DNA of 64,000 nt, taken from positions 2,449,001 through 2,513,000 of the forward strand of contig NZ_CP152050.1 in NCBI RefSeq assembly GCF_038632915.1, given 5' to 3'. The position numbers and the translations under genes were made by a program. A model generated the notes under the pieces. The model searched no databases. It worked only from the letters and a program-made list of their open reading frames with translations, and was not told the origin of the DNA. How positions within the stretch are numbered: the stretch's first letter is position 1; each line of letters starts with the position of its first letter. Of the stretch, positions 51,371 to 61,140 are shown in pieces. Origin of the DNA: Paenisporosarcina sp. FSL H8-0542 (GTDB lineage: Bacteria > Bacillota > Bacilli > Bacillales_A > Planococcaceae).

Positions 51371-51420
51371 CTATCCATTTTCTTTTCCTTCGGTCACTTT
51401 TTTGTCCAAAGAAAATAAAT
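51371..51420 (-). pseudogene. 3' remnant of the unknown module gene
   Basis: The frame ends LFSLDKKVTEGKENG, matching the end of the 3662-4543 product (IFSLDIIMAKGREKG). The rest of the gene is gone. It marks the end of the decayed second module. Confidence 0.55.
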
Positions 51421-51572
51421 TTTCAACAGTACCATTGTCATAGGTCCCAATAACCATAATTTACAAAATAGTAACATAATTATACATTTTCTTAATTTAG
51501 TTTCTATAAAAACCATAAATTCCTTTTGTATGATTAAAGTAGAAATACATAAATCGATTAGGAGGATTCATT

Positions 51573-52448
51573 ATGATGACAAAATATCAAAGACGAAAAG
51601 CAGTATCGTTCATGTTGACTGTTGCTTGTGCCATTGTTGCTCTTTCTGGTTTCGGACAAAACTCCTTTGCCGATGAAACCGAGTTCCCACGCGGAGAATC
51701 GGTTGACGTTAAGGTAATGTCTTATAACATTCATCACGGTGAAGGGACAGATAAGGTTTTGGATTTGGAACGGATTGCTCAGGTTATTGAAAACTCGGAG
51801 GCAGATATCATTGGCTTGCAGGAAGTGGACAATCATTGGTCTAGTCGCAGCAACTTCGAAGACCAGGCAAATTGGCTGGCAAAACGGCTTGGCATGTTTT
51901 ATGTGTATGGAGCAAACCTTGATAATGCACCATTAATCGAAGGGGAACCGCGCAGCCAGTATGGGACAGCGATTTTAAGCAAATATCCAATCTTAGATTC
52001 TGAAAACCACAAACTTACTAAAATTGGAAACACGGAGCAGAGAGGCCTGCTAGAGGCGACGATCAATGTTAAAGGAAATCAAGTTCACTTTTATAATACT
52101 CACCTAGCGCTGACTTCCGCAGAACGCGAAATCCAGATTCGGGAAGTCAATGAACTTGCTGGGCAAGTTAAAGGACCTAAAATTATCATGGGTGATTTAA
52201 ACGCAAAACCGGAAAGCCCGGAAATGCAGCTGATGATTTCCAATTATAGTGATGCTTTTGCTGATCAACCTACAGCTTACACTTATTCTTCAATAAACCC
52301 TACTGTGAGAATCGACTATATTTTCACAACCGATAATATCGAAACAGTCAATGCCGAGGTGATTCGAACTTTAGCTTCTGATCATCTCCCAGTGACCGCT
52401 GTTATCAAACTTGAACGAAACGAGCCATTTAATAATGGACAAAAGTAG
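51573..52448 (+). CDS. secreted endonuclease/exonuclease/phosphatase (EEP) protein
   Basis: A 291-aa exported enzyme: signal peptide to about residue 32 (ending SFAD), then the EEP fold with VMSYNIHHGEG, IIGLQEVDNHW (metal-binding Glu), FYNTHLALTS, IIMGDLNAKP and SDHLPVTAVI. Members hydrolyse phosphodiesters in nucleic acids, lipids or inositol phosphates; substrate unknown. GGAGG before ATG 51573. First clearly chromosomal gene right of the island, and more GC-rich than the island. It may share phosphate-scavenging function with the metallophosphatase at 53968. Confidence 0.88.
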   Translation: MMTKYQRRKAVSFMLTVACAIVALSGFGQNSFADETEFPRGESVDVKVMSYNIHHGEGTDKVLDLERIAQVIENSEADIIGLQEVDNHWSSRSNFEDQANWLAKRLGMFYVYGANLDNAPLIEGEPRSQYGTAILSKYPILDSENHKLTKIGNTEQRGLLEATINVKGNQVHFYNTHLALTSAEREIQIREVNELAGQVKGPKIIMGDLNAKPESPEMQLMISNYSDAFADQPTAYTYSSINPTVRIDYIFTTDNIETVNAEVIRTLASDHLPVTAVIKLERNEPFNNGQK

Positions 52449-52565
52449 ATGGGTGACAGCTTACACTATTTCCGGTAAGAATTTTGGATTTTTGAACATA
52501 GGAAACACTTTATGCACTTAAGAGCTAAACATTCACAATAAGCCAAACAGGAATACTATGAATGA

Positions 52566-52716
52566 ATCCTCTCTTCTCGGATCTGAATTGGAAAACAACC
52601 TTGCATTAAAGACTCCGGCACCTAAGCCGATTTTCCCTGATCCCAGAAGAGAGATACATTATTTTTTTTGGTGCAGCTAAAGCGTTGTCATAGGTATTGG
52701 GATGACGCAGCTTTTT
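52566..52716 (+). promoter_or_regulatory. structured leader RNA with a terminator (candidate riboswitch/attenuator)
   Basis: A closing stem TCTCTTCT-GGATC (52569-52583) pairs with GATCCCAGAAGAGA (52639-52652). Inside it GGAAAA pairs with TTTTCC, with a small stem CCGG/CCG. A second hairpin, AGCT-GCG-GTCAT/ATGACGCAGCT (52676-52711), is followed by TTTTTC, so it is an intrinsic terminator. It precedes the HupE/UreJ-like gene by about 80 bp. I do not recognise the class. Confidence 0.55.
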
Positions 52717-52794
52717 CTTTAAATGAAGTTGCCGACTCCCTAAGAGACGGAGAGTAAGCAAAGGAAAATTTACTAAATTGAAGGGTGTGTAGAG

Positions 52795-53877
52795 GTGAGA
52801 AAGTTCGTTTTATGGAATATGATGCTCTTATTCATTATTACGATAACGTTGTGTCCTGTTAACGCTTCAGCTCACACAGATAACAGCGAGGGATATTCAA
52901 ACATCACTCTGGATCGAGACAAGCTGAATGTAGAGCTTTATATAGACTATTTTGAGCTTGGAAGGTTGATAGATTTCGAGGTTAATCCAGGTTCCTCTAA
53001 GGACCAATTGACAAAGGCATTGGAAGATAAACAGGATGCTGTAACGGAATACCTGGCCTCCCATTTTCAACTATTCACGGATGGAGCTAAATCTGAAGGA
53101 ATGATAAAGGCAACAGAGGTTGTAAAAAGAACGAACCGAGATTATGCCAAAATCACGCTTGAGTTCCCCCGCCCTGCCAAAGAGAAATCGATCCAAATTC
53201 AGTACAGCGTCTTTTTTGACGATAATGACCCCATGCACAGGAACATCGCAACCTATAACTTGGATAAAGTAAAAGGACAATTTGTTTTTCATGGGGGTGA
53301 ACGGGAACTGCAAATCGGCAAGGAAACCATCATCGGCCAAATCATCCGGTTTATTCAACTCGGATTCCACCATATTATGATCGGGTATGACCATATCCTG
53401 TTTGTGATCGCTCTTTTACTTGGTACGCGCCGATTTTCAGATATTCTCAAAATTATTACTGTGTTTACTTTGGCCCACAGTATTACACTAGGCCTCACTG
53501 CCTTAAAGCTAATCAATCTCCCTTCCGAGATTATAGAGCCTCTCATTGCGTTAAGTATTGCATTCGTCGCCCTGGAACATTTCTTCGGATTCTCTACGAA
53601 GCTCCGTTTTGCCGTCGTATTTGGCTTTGGACTGATCCATGGGGTGGGATTTGCCGGTGCATTACAGCTGTCAAATGATGTAACCTGGCGTTCGCTTTTG
53701 TCCATTTTGTCTTTTAACGTTGGTGTTGAAGTAGGACAAGCACTGATCATCATGCTGCTATTTCCCATTCTTCTTTATATCCGCCGATTCAAATGGTCAA
53801 CTGTCGTCTACGGATCGGCAACCGCTGGTATTTTTGGAATGGGATTATTCTGGTATTTTGAGCGATTTTTAGCCTAA
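52795..53877 (+). CDS. HupE/UreJ-like membrane protein
   Basis: A 360-aa protein: signal peptide, extracytoplasmic domain to about 180 (ends GKETIIG), then about six membrane helices (190-355) of the HupE/UreJ_2 type with His-rich motifs GFHHIMIGYDHILF, LAHSITL, EHFFGF and HGVGFAG. Family members are linked to nickel or cobalt handling, but this branch is uncharacterised. GTG start at 52795 after AGAG; a structured leader with terminator lies upstream. The next gene starts 90 bp downstream. Confidence 0.83.
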   Translation: MRKFVLWNMMLLFIITITLCPVNASAHTDNSEGYSNITLDRDKLNVELYIDYFELGRLIDFEVNPGSSKDQLTKALEDKQDAVTEYLASHFQLFTDGAKSEGMIKATEVVKRTNRDYAKITLEFPRPAKEKSIQIQYSVFFDDNDPMHRNIATYNLDKVKGQFVFHGGERELQIGKETIIGQIIRFIQLGFHHIMIGYDHILFVIALLLGTRRFSDILKIITVFTLAHSITLGLTALKLINLPSEIIEPLIALSIAFVALEHFFGFSTKLRFAVVFGFGLIHGVGFAGALQLSNDVTWRSLLSILSFNVGVEVGQALIIMLLFPILLYIRRFKWSTVVYGSATAGIFGMGLFWYFERFLA

Positions 53878-53967
53878 TGCTGAATCTCTTTCCTTTTCAT
53901 ATAGGAGGTGGTTCAAAAAGAGTAGCTTAAGGGTGTTAAAAATACGAGATTAATAGGAGGAATAAGA

Positions 53968-56900
53968 ATGAAACCTTTAAATGAAAAAGGGAAAACGGTG
54001 AAGGAAAAGCTTAAACCGATTACCGTAGCCGTGATGTGTAGTCTTGCTTTGGCGGCTGTCGTCAAACCGGTTGTCGCAGATAATCCTAATGCTACTGTTA
54101 CGGGAACGGTGTTCGCAGACAAAAATGGAAATGGAGTCCGCGATAACAACGAACAAGGAATTCCAAATGTGTCTGTATCAGATGGTAAGAGCATTTCCGT
54201 TACCGATGATTCAGGAAAGTATACACTGACGGCAAACATTGAAAGACGCCAGTCGGATATCGTCTTTGTTACCGTTCCTAGCGGGTATAGCGTCCCAACA
54301 GACGAAAACAAAACACCCCAGTTCTATAAGCAACTTGGCAACCTCGAGGCCGGTGAAACACGAGAACAAAACTTCGGACTGCTACTTAAGCCTGAAAGCA
54401 ATAATCCTAACTTTTCCTTTGCCAACGTGGCCGATGTTCACGTGGAAGCAGGGTCAAATAATAACCGTGAACGATTCACATCACAGCTAGCGCAAATTAA
54501 CGAATCGACAGGAAACCCGGCCTTTATCGCCGTTAGTGGCGACTTGACCAACCGGGCGACCGATGCAGAATATCAGGATTATACATCGAGCACAGCTACA
54601 TCTGCTGTTCCTGTCTACCCAGCTGTCGGAAACCATGACTTTGCCCCAGGTTCTAGCTATCAAACAAGAGTGGACCGTTACCGCAAGTATCTCGGACCTG
54701 AGTGGTATTCATTCGATTATGGCAACAGGCATTTTGTCACATTGGAAAATACATTGGGCTTCAATGAAAATGACCAATTGGAATGGTTAAAACAGGATCT
54801 CGCCCAAAATGCAAAAGACAAAGAAGTAGTAGTATTCGTCCATAAGCCTTTGAATACACCGGAAACCCCGTCACCTGATAACACGAAGAAGTTTATTGAA
54901 CTTCTTAGCCAGTATCAGACACGACTGGTGATGGTTGGACATACCCATGTTAACGATGTGGCACAAGATACGATTCCAGGTGCTAACCATGTAACGACTG
55001 TTTCAAGTGCTTATACGATCGATCAGTCACCGAACGGATTCCGAATGGTTTCTTTCCAGGGCGACCACAAGAATGCTAAGTATAAGATGTATGACGTTAA
55101 ACAAAGCGCAGCGATTGTCCATCCAGCGGCCGGAAGCGATGTTCCAAAGGGCGAAGTGGACATATTGGTAAATGCCTATAATACGACAAGCAATGTCTCT
55201 AAAGTGGAATACAGAGTAGATGGCGGCTCATGGAAAAAACTGAAACAAAGCAGCGGAATGGCCTGGTTTACCCAATGGAATGCTAAAAAAGCATCAAAAG
55301 GCAAGCATGCCATAGAAGTTAGGGTAACCGACGATGCAGGAAAGGTTTGGGTTAAAAACAACACGTTCAACATCGTAGACTCTCAGCGTATCTCACCTAA
55401 GGGCGGTTCTGACTGGACGATGTTCCACGGCAATGCCCAGCATACCGGAGAGGCAAAAGATACACTCGAAGCGGGTATGCGATTAGGTTGGACCTACCGG
55501 ACACCAGGTACGATTCTTACCTCCTCCCCTGCCATTGCAAATGGAATGGTTTATATCGGGACACGTGATGAAAACGGAACGGACCAAAATGCTATCCATG
55601 CGGTTGACCTGGAAACCGGCCTAAAGAAATGGGAAGTAAAAGCAGATGCCCAGGTCCAAGCATCCCCAGCGGTAGCAGACGGAGTCGTTTATGCGAATTC
55701 GATTCGCGGCACACTCTATGCGATGAATGCAAAAACTGGGGAAAGGATTTGGGAAAAATCCGTTGGCAAGGATCAAGTACAGAGATCCTGGATGTATTAT
55801 TCTCCAACAGTAGCCGATGGAGTCCTATACCAGGCATACAGCACAGGCAGCGGAGGTGCAATCATGGCGCTTGATGCCAAAACTGGCGAACAATTATGGA
55901 ATGCTCCTTTAGCAGGCGGCTGGATCGTTGAATCCACACCTGTAGTACAAGATGGCAAGGTATTTGTTGGTGCAGACGGCGGCTGGCTGATCTCTCTTGA
56001 CGCTGCTACAGGCAAGGAAATCTGGCGCAAAAAACCAGCAGGCGGCTGGATGCACTCCATGCCTTCCATCTCAGATGGCCGTGTGTTTATGGGGTACCAG
56101 GGCGGTTTAATCGTCTCACTCGACGCCTCGACAGGCAACGAGCTATGGCGCTATAAGAGCTCCGATAAATCCTACATTCATGGTCAGGCAACTGGTTCCT
56201 CCCCTGCCGTAGCGGATGGAGTCGTCTACATGGGATTCCCTGACGGAAACGTTGCTGCAATAGACGCGGGCACAGGTTCCTTAAAATGGAAATATCGTAC
56301 GGATGGCGGAATCATTTCATCAGCAGCCGTTAGTGGAGAAACCATCTTCATCGGTTCCAACGACGGAAAGCTTTATGCGCTTGACCGAATAACAGGACAG
56401 CCATTATGGCATCATGAAATTGGAGCTTGGGTGGCATCTTCCCCTGCGATTTCAGGAAATACGCTTGTTGTTGGTGCTCATGATGGAAATCTTTATGCAT
56501 ACACACCTGGAGGAAAATCTGCCCAAAGATGGCCGCGAGTAACCGGTAAGGTGACGGATGCTGATACCGGAAAACCGGTAGCCGGTGCGACCGTTGTAGC
56601 GACCGATACCGAGGGGAACCGCCTGACTTCAGTAGCCAATGCTGATGGCCAATACCTGATCGGATTAAAGCCAGGCAATTATACTCTTTCTACAAAACGA
56701 AGAGGGTTTCATTCAGACACTTCTCTTTCTGTCACGATGGTAGAGGGGAAAAATGAAACGAAGGAACTAAAGCTAAACGCCATAACCGAGCCGATTGCAG
56801 GAGAATCTCAGGAAGCTCCAGATTTTCATGCAGGAAGCACCCGCTTGGACGCAACAACAGACAACCCGTACCATTACATTATCAATAACAAGGTAGAGGC

Positions 56901-57606
56901 GACCATCTCTACACAAGTGGCTGCCAATAATCAGGCCGGTACTTTCCAGCCAGGATGGCTAGGCGATTTTGCCCTACAGGATGATAATGCCATGGAAACC
57001 TTGGATTGGAGCGAGTTAATCCTTTCACCGACTATGAATGATCCACAAGTTCCATGGAACCGTTCTGGAGAATGGCTGTCTCTTCCTAAAATCGAGACCT
57101 TAGGAAACGCAATAAAAGCTTCCGGAGAAGCACAAATTGATCCGTCCATCAAGACGTCGGTCACCTACCAATTGCTTCCGGATGCACCGGTGGCCAAGCT
57201 AACCTTGGAATTAGAAAATACCGGAACAAAAGATTTCAAAGGATACTTCCAATATTTACTCGATCCAGACAGTTCTGATGACACGGCAATAGTTCCAGGT
57301 TTTGCAAACGTTAATCCCGGCTTCAAGACTTCCGGATGGACGGGGAATTATGTGTATGATGGGCCTAAAACCGCTATAAACAGCCCGGCACATGGGATTG
57401 CCTGGGTCAAAGACAAACCAACTGGGATCAGTGCCTTCGGTTATATTTTCGGTGCCTCCTTTGATGCAAGTGTAGCAGCAGGCGAAAAACGGACAATCAG
57501 CTGGTACCACATCACCGACTATCCTGCCGAAGGAACGAACCCCGCAGCTAATATTGAGCGGTGGGCAACACAGCTGGAAACATTGGATCCAAATGCAGCA
57601 GAGTAA
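53968..57606 (+). CDS. secreted metallophosphatase with PQQ-type propeller
   Basis: A 1212-aa exported protein. Signal peptide (to about residue 38), SdrD-B-like/carboxypeptidase-regulatory domain (about 42-130), calcineurin-like phosphoesterase (about 145-345) with VADVHVE, AVSGDLTNRA, PAVGNHDFAP, VFVHKPLN and VGHTHVND, an Ig-like domain (about 375-465), a PQQ-type beta-propeller (about 480-845) with repeats such as ASPAVADGVVYANS and SLDAATGKEIWR, and a second regulatory-type domain (about 855-930) before a jelly-roll-like C-terminus. It hydrolyses phosphoesters outside the cell. AGGAGG before ATG 53968. No wall anchor seen. Very large for the family. Confidence 0.87.
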   Translation: MKPLNEKGKTVKEKLKPITVAVMCSLALAAVVKPVVADNPNATVTGTVFADKNGNGVRDNNEQGIPNVSVSDGKSISVTDDSGKYTLTANIERRQSDIVFVTVPSGYSVPTDENKTPQFYKQLGNLEAGETREQNFGLLLKPESNNPNFSFANVADVHVEAGSNNNRERFTSQLAQINESTGNPAFIAVSGDLTNRATDAEYQDYTSSTATSAVPVYPAVGNHDFAPGSSYQTRVDRYRKYLGPEWYSFDYGNRHFVTLENTLGFNENDQLEWLKQDLAQNAKDKEVVVFVHKPLNTPETPSPDNTKKFIELLSQYQTRLVMVGHTHVNDVAQDTIPGANHVTTVSSAYTIDQSPNGFRMVSFQGDHKNAKYKMYDVKQSAAIVHPAAGSDVPKGEVDILVNAYNTTSNVSKVEYRVDGGSWKKLKQSSGMAWFTQWNAKKASKGKHAIEVRVTDDAGKVWVKNNTFNIVDSQRISPKGGSDWTMFHGNAQHTGEAKDTLEAGMRLGWTYRTPGTILTSSPAIANGMVYIGTRDENGTDQNAIHAVDLETGLKKWEVKADAQVQASPAVADGVVYANSIRGTLYAMNAKTGERIWEKSVGKDQVQRSWMYYSPTVADGVLYQAYSTGSGGAIMALDAKTGEQLWNAPLAGGWIVESTPVVQDGKVFVGADGGWLISLDAATGKEIWRKKPAGGWMHSMPSISDGRVFMGYQGGLIVSLDASTGNELWRYKSSDKSYIHGQATGSSPAVADGVVYMGFPDGNVAAIDAGTGSLKWKYRTDGGIISSAAVSGETIFIGSNDGKLYALDRITGQPLWHHEIGAWVASSPAISGNTLVVGAHDGNLYAYTPGGKSAQRWPRVTGKVTDADTGKPVAGATVVATDTEGNRLTSVANADGQYLIGLKPGNYTLSTKRRGFHSDTSLSVTMVEGKNETKELKLNAITEPIAGESQEAPDFHAGSTRLDATTDNPYHYIINNKVEATISTQVAANNQAGTFQPGWLGDFALQDDNAMETLDWSELILSPTMNDPQVPWNRSGEWLSLPKIETLGNAIKASGEAQIDPSIKTSVTYQLLPDAPVAKLTLELENTGTKDFKGYFQYLLDPDSSDDTAIVPGFANVNPGFKTSGWTGNYVYDGPKTAINSPAHGIAWVKDKPTGISAFGYIFGASFDASVAAGEKRTISWYHITDYPAEGTNPAANIERWATQLETLDPNAAE

Positions 57607-57673
57607 TCTCTACATCCACTTTTACTTGACTGTTTTATAGTTTGATAGAATACTCATTAAATTGACCCTAATG

Positions 57674-57709
57674 AAAAGGAGTGCCGGAGTTTTCGGCACC
57701 CCTTTTTTA
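57674..57709 (+). terminator. intrinsic terminator of the phosphatase gene
   Basis: AAAAGGAGTGCCG-n8-CGGCACCCCTTTTTT, about 70 bp after the stop. Confidence 0.87.
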
Positions 57710-57952
57710 AGTGAATGTTGGGCAGTAAATGTTTTATTTGAAAGGGGATGCCCTTGCACATTGGTTGACATACTTCCGGATGAGGAAGTGATTACCTTCA
57801 GTTAAAAGTTGAACTAGGGGACATCAGGAAGGTAAACAAAAAAACCGAAGGCGCGACAACGCAAACGGCTTAAAGAAAAGAACGCCCCCTATTGCCACTC
57901 CGCACTAACCCGCCATAATCACCCTCTGCATTAACTATCAAATGCTACTATA

Positions 57953-58022
57953 GTGAAGTCATTAACTTCATTACCATTAAGAAAAAGCTCCGTGTAAAGG
58001 CAGCTTAAACTAAGCAGTTAGC
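57953..58022. repeat. array-type repeat outside the island, hybrid form
   Basis: GTGAAGTCATTAACTTC, CATTAAGAAAAAGCTCCG then AAGGCAGC and AACTAAGCAGTTAG: the GCTGCC-like middle and right half resemble the type B repeat but the left arm is of a different sort (GAAGTCATT/AACTTC). Confidence 0.55.
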
Positions 58023-58074
58023 CATCCATGTAGCGCAAAACCAGGCTACTACACAAGATGCTGTTTTTAAATAA

Positions 58075-58150
58075 AGTCACGATGTTTTTAAAAAAGACGC
58101 GATGTTTTGAATAAAATCGCGACGTTTATAAAAAAGTAGCGATGTTTTGC
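58075..58150. repeat. short tandem repeats
   Basis: Four units of roughly 22 bp sharing CGATGTTTT(T)-A-rich-GWCG (e.g. GTCACGATGTTTTTAAAA, ACGCGATGTTTTGAATAA, TCGCGACGTTTATAAAAA). Non-coding; function unknown. Confidence 0.6.
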
Positions 58151-58257
58151 CCCTTTGGATCTGTTTATATAAAGGGGTGTTTTTATAGTGAAAAGTGAAA
58201 AGAAGTTCTGAACGGAAAGCGCGGATTAAGGAACTATTGAGTAGCAATAAAGTTACT

Positions 58258-58285
58258 CAACTAAAGGGCCATTTAATTGAATAAA
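58258..58285. repeat. array-type repeat outside the island, right half-site, worn
   Basis: CAACTAAAGGGCCA-TTTAATTGAATAA. Same orientation as the island copies; the gene to its right is again on the minus strand. Confidence 0.55.
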
Positions 58286-58333
58286 TCTAACCGTTTCTAG
58301 AGGAAACGGTTAGATTTACGAGAGAAAGTTTAT

Positions 58334-59569
58334 TCACTCGTATTTTTTTAAAACAATAGCCGCATTATGACCTCCAAAACCAAATGAGTTAGATAGCCCC
58401 ATATTTATTTTCACTTGGCGAGCAACAGACGGTACATAATCTAGATCACATAATGGATCAGGATTTTCTAAGTTAATTGTTGGAGGAACTATCTCTTCCT
58501 TTATGCTCATTGCTAAAGCAATTGCTTCAACTCCACCAGCTGCCCCTAACATATGACCAAGCATAGATTTATTAGCTGTTATTGGAATCTGATAAGCTAG
58601 CTTTCCAAATAGCTGCTTAATAGCCATCGTTTCAGAGATGTCCCCCACTTTTGTACTTGTTGCATGGGCACTAATAACATCAATTTCCTCAGGAGATATA
58701 TTGGCATTTTTTAAAGCTGATCTCATTGCAAGATAGGCCCCTCTACCTTCTGGGTGTGTAGCTACCATATGGTGTGCATCTGAACTTGCACCATATCCAA
58801 TGACTTCTGCATAAATCTTTGCCTCTCTACGTAAAGCATGAGATAAGGATTCTAAGATTAGAATTCCAGCTCCTTCTGACATGACAAATCCATCTCGATT
58901 TTCATCAAATGGACGACTAGCTTTAGTTGGATCGTCGTTTCTTGTTGATAATGCTGTAGCATTACCAAAGCTTGCTATTGATAAGTCTGTTATAGCTGCC
59001 TCTGTTCCACCCGCAAACATAACGTCAACTTCTCCAGAACGGATTAGTCTAAAGGCTTCTCCGATAGCTGTATTTCCAATTGCACATGCGGAAACAGGAG
59101 ACATAGAAGGTCCCATGGCGTTCCATTGGATACTAATTTGTGCAGCAGCAGCATTAGAAATCATGGCAGGTACTAGAGTTGGGCTGACTCTTCTTGGTCC
59201 CTTCTGTCTAAGCGCATCAATATTTTCAATTAAGGTTTCAAGTCCCCCTATACCTGAACCTACGTATACGCCTAACCTTTCTCCGTCTATACGTTTGAGG
59301 TCTAACTCAGAGTCTGTCCAAGCTTGTTCGGCTGCAGCCAAAGAAAATTGAGAAAAGCGATCTAAACGTCTTGCTTCTTTCTTTCCAAAAATTTCATCTG
59401 CATCAAAATCTCGTATGACACCTGCAATTTTTGCCTTATGATTAGTAACATCAAATGTATCAATAAGGGATATACCAGACTCTCCGTTAATCAGATTGTT
59501 CCAAAATGTCTTGAGGTTGTTTCCTATAGGAGAGACTACTCCCATACCTGTAATCACAACTCTTTCCAC
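58334..59569 (-). CDS. beta-ketoacyl-ACP synthase II (FabF-type)
   Basis: A 411-aa condensing enzyme of fatty-acid elongation. The Cys-His-His triad is visible: C162 (VSACAIGN), H302 (SAHATSTKVGD; usually HGTST) and H339 (SMLGHMLGAAGG). Length is normal. It would extend acyl-ACP with malonyl-ACP in the cytoplasm. It stands alone, without fabH or acyl-carrier genes, so it is probably a paralogue of the main fabF. Divergent from the MmyB-type regulator, with about 120 bp between starts, so that regulator may control it. Confidence 0.88.
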   Translation of the reverse strand: MERVVITGMGVVSPIGNNLKTFWNNLINGESGISLIDTFDVTNHKAKIAGVIRDFDADEIFGKKEARRLDRFSQFSLAAAEQAWTDSELDLKRIDGERLGVYVGSGIGGLETLIENIDALRQKGPRRVSPTLVPAMISNAAAAQISIQWNAMGPSMSPVSACAIGNTAIGEAFRLIRSGEVDVMFAGGTEAAITDLSIASFGNATALSTRNDDPTKASRPFDENRDGFVMSEGAGILILESLSHALRREAKIYAEVIGYGASSDAHHMVATHPEGRGAYLAMRSALKNANISPEEIDVISAHATSTKVGDISETMAIKQLFGKLAYQIPITANKSMLGHMLGAAGGVEAIALAMSIKEEIVPPTINLENPDPLCDLDYVPSVARQVKINMGLSNSFGFGGHNAAIVLKKYE

Positions 59570-59691
59570 TGTTCATCACTCCAAATCAATAATATACTTG
59601 TATTTTACAGTCACTTTATCCTATTACAAGTGATTGTTTATCCTGGTATAATTACCACTAGGTTAAATTGGTATGATGAGGAGTTTTAAAA

Positions 59692-60543
59692 ATGAATGAT
59701 AAAACTAGGCTTGAAGCTTTGTCGACATTCTTAAAAGCTAAGCGTGCTCAAATTAAGCCAGAGTCAATTGGTTTGCCTGTCGGAACCCGGAGAAGGACAC
59801 CTGGGTTACGAAGAGAAGAGGTTGCACAACTAGCAGGTGTAAGTACCACTTGGTATACATGGCTAGAGCAGGGAAGAGATATAAAAGTTTCTTCAATCGT
59901 ATTTGATTGTATTTCTACAGCTTTGCAATTAAATAATGATGAAAGAGACTACTTATATGACCTGGCATTAGAAGCAAAATCGGAAATTACACATCCAAAA
60001 AAGGATCAATCAGAGCTTAGCCCTTCTTTAAAACGAATACTAGCTGAATTAACATATTGTCCGACTATCATTACGGATCGACATTGCCATATTGTGGGCT
60101 GGAATCCTGCAGCTGCTCATGTTTTTTTAGATTTTGAACAAATACCGAATGATCAAAGAAATTTGATTCGTTTAGTGTTCACCAGAAAAGAATTCAAAGC
60201 ATTGGCCGTCAATTGGGAACATTTTGCGAAAGGTTTTCTTGCCATTTTCCGTACCTATTATGGACACTATTTAGGCGATGAATGGTACAACCAATTTATT
60301 AAAGAAATGAGTCATTCACATCCAGAATTCCAAGATTTATGGCTAGAAAGTCAAGTGAGTAAGGCTCCAGAAATGATAATTGAATTCAGACATGCTAAAG
60401 CAGGCAAAATGTTGTTTAATTTAACTTCTCTCCAAGTTCAAGGTGATATGGATTTACGGTGCAGTATCTATACACCAGTAGAGGAAACAGATACAGAAAA
60501 GAAATTAAAGCGATTAATGAAGAGGGTTTCCGTTGAAAATTAA
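59692..60543 (+). CDS. MmyB-type XRE regulator
   Basis: A 283-aa protein: an N-terminal HTH (about 10-75, GLRREEVAQLAGVSTTWYTWLEQGRDIKVS) and a C-terminal MmyB-like ligand-binding (PAS-type) domain (about 105-275, TIITDRHCHIVGWNPAAAHVF and RCSIYTP). MmyB-like regulators bind fatty-acid-type ligands in related proteins, which fits its divergent position beside a FabF gene. AGGAG before ATG 59692. An intrinsic terminator lies beyond its stop. Confidence 0.82.
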   Translation: MNDKTRLEALSTFLKAKRAQIKPESIGLPVGTRRRTPGLRREEVAQLAGVSTTWYTWLEQGRDIKVSSIVFDCISTALQLNNDERDYLYDLALEAKSEITHPKKDQSELSPSLKRILAELTYCPTIITDRHCHIVGWNPAAAHVFLDFEQIPNDQRNLIRLVFTRKEFKALAVNWEHFAKGFLAIFRTYYGHYLGDEWYNQFIKEMSHSHPEFQDLWLESQVSKAPEMIIEFRHAKAGKMLFNLTSLQVQGDMDLRCSIYTPVEETDTEKKLKRLMKRVSVEN

Positions 60544-60644
60544 TAAAGTAATTTCGTTATTCCATTATAGGGCGCTATTGTTGTGCAAACACAGGTAGAA
60601 AATGATCAAAACTTTTTTATAAAAAATTATTCACTAGCAACAAA

Positions 60645-60693
60645 CAACCCAAGCATTTTGACCAAACTTTTTTCAAAATGTTTGGGTTTCTTC
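60645..60693. terminator. intrinsic terminator
   Basis: AACCCAAGCATTTTG-n12-CAAAATGTTTGGGTTTCTTCT, between the regulator and the 60728 gene (convergent). Confidence 0.8.
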
Positions 60694-60727
60694 TGTTGAA
60701 AAATCAATTTTTGTAGCATGCTTTTGA

Positions 60728-61054
60728 TCAAACTTTATTACAAACCAACACAAGAGAGGATTCGTTTTTAATGAATCCTGATTGGATAGCTTCAGCAACT
60801 TCTTTTGCAATCTCTATAATAGTTGAGTTCTTACAAATCTTTTTGTGCCAAATATGTGCTGATGGTCCTTCTGAATTGAAATCTTTAATTAATAGGAGTT
60901 CATAGAATGTACCTTCTTGTTTACACGTAACTATGTATACTGAAAAATTTAATGCTTCAAATATTTTTTGCTTAATGATATATTGCTTGTCAATTTCTTT
61001 AATATTTAGGGTCATTGGTAGCACTTCATTATTATTTTCAGACAATGTTAACAT
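60728..61054 (-). CDS. hypothetical protein, 108 aa
   Basis: A soluble alpha/beta protein (MLTLSENNNEVLPM; NIKEIDKQYIIKQKIFEAL; HIWHKKICKNSTIIEIAKEV). Family not recognised. GGGGGGC before ATG 61054 favours this start over the longer frame to 61183. A hairpin with T-run on the same strand lies upstream (61141-61168). Confidence 0.6.
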   Translation of the reverse strand: MLTLSENNNEVLPMTLNIKEIDKQYIIKQKIFEALNFSVYIVTCKQEGTFYELLLIKDFNSEGPSAHIWHKKICKNSTIIEIAKEVAEAIQSGFIKNESSLVLVCNKV

Positions 61055-61140
61055 TGTAAGCCCCCCTAGATTTATAATTGACCACCCAATTTTATTAGTA
61101 ACGAAAGAAACGAACAAAAAAATAAAACGAAAAATAAAAA

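Larger units (their letters stand above)
57607..58333. other. intergenic region with several repeat types
   Basis: No gene. It holds a terminator (57674-57709), a motif GTTGACATACTTCCGG near 57762, two traces of the array repeat (57953-58022 and 58258-58285) and short tandem repeats (58075-58150). Confidence 0.6.

Noticed and set aside
53913-57510. Minus-strand and alternate-frame ORFs within the metallophosphatase gene
   Set aside because: They are frame shadows of a GC-richer coding region and lack ribosome sites.
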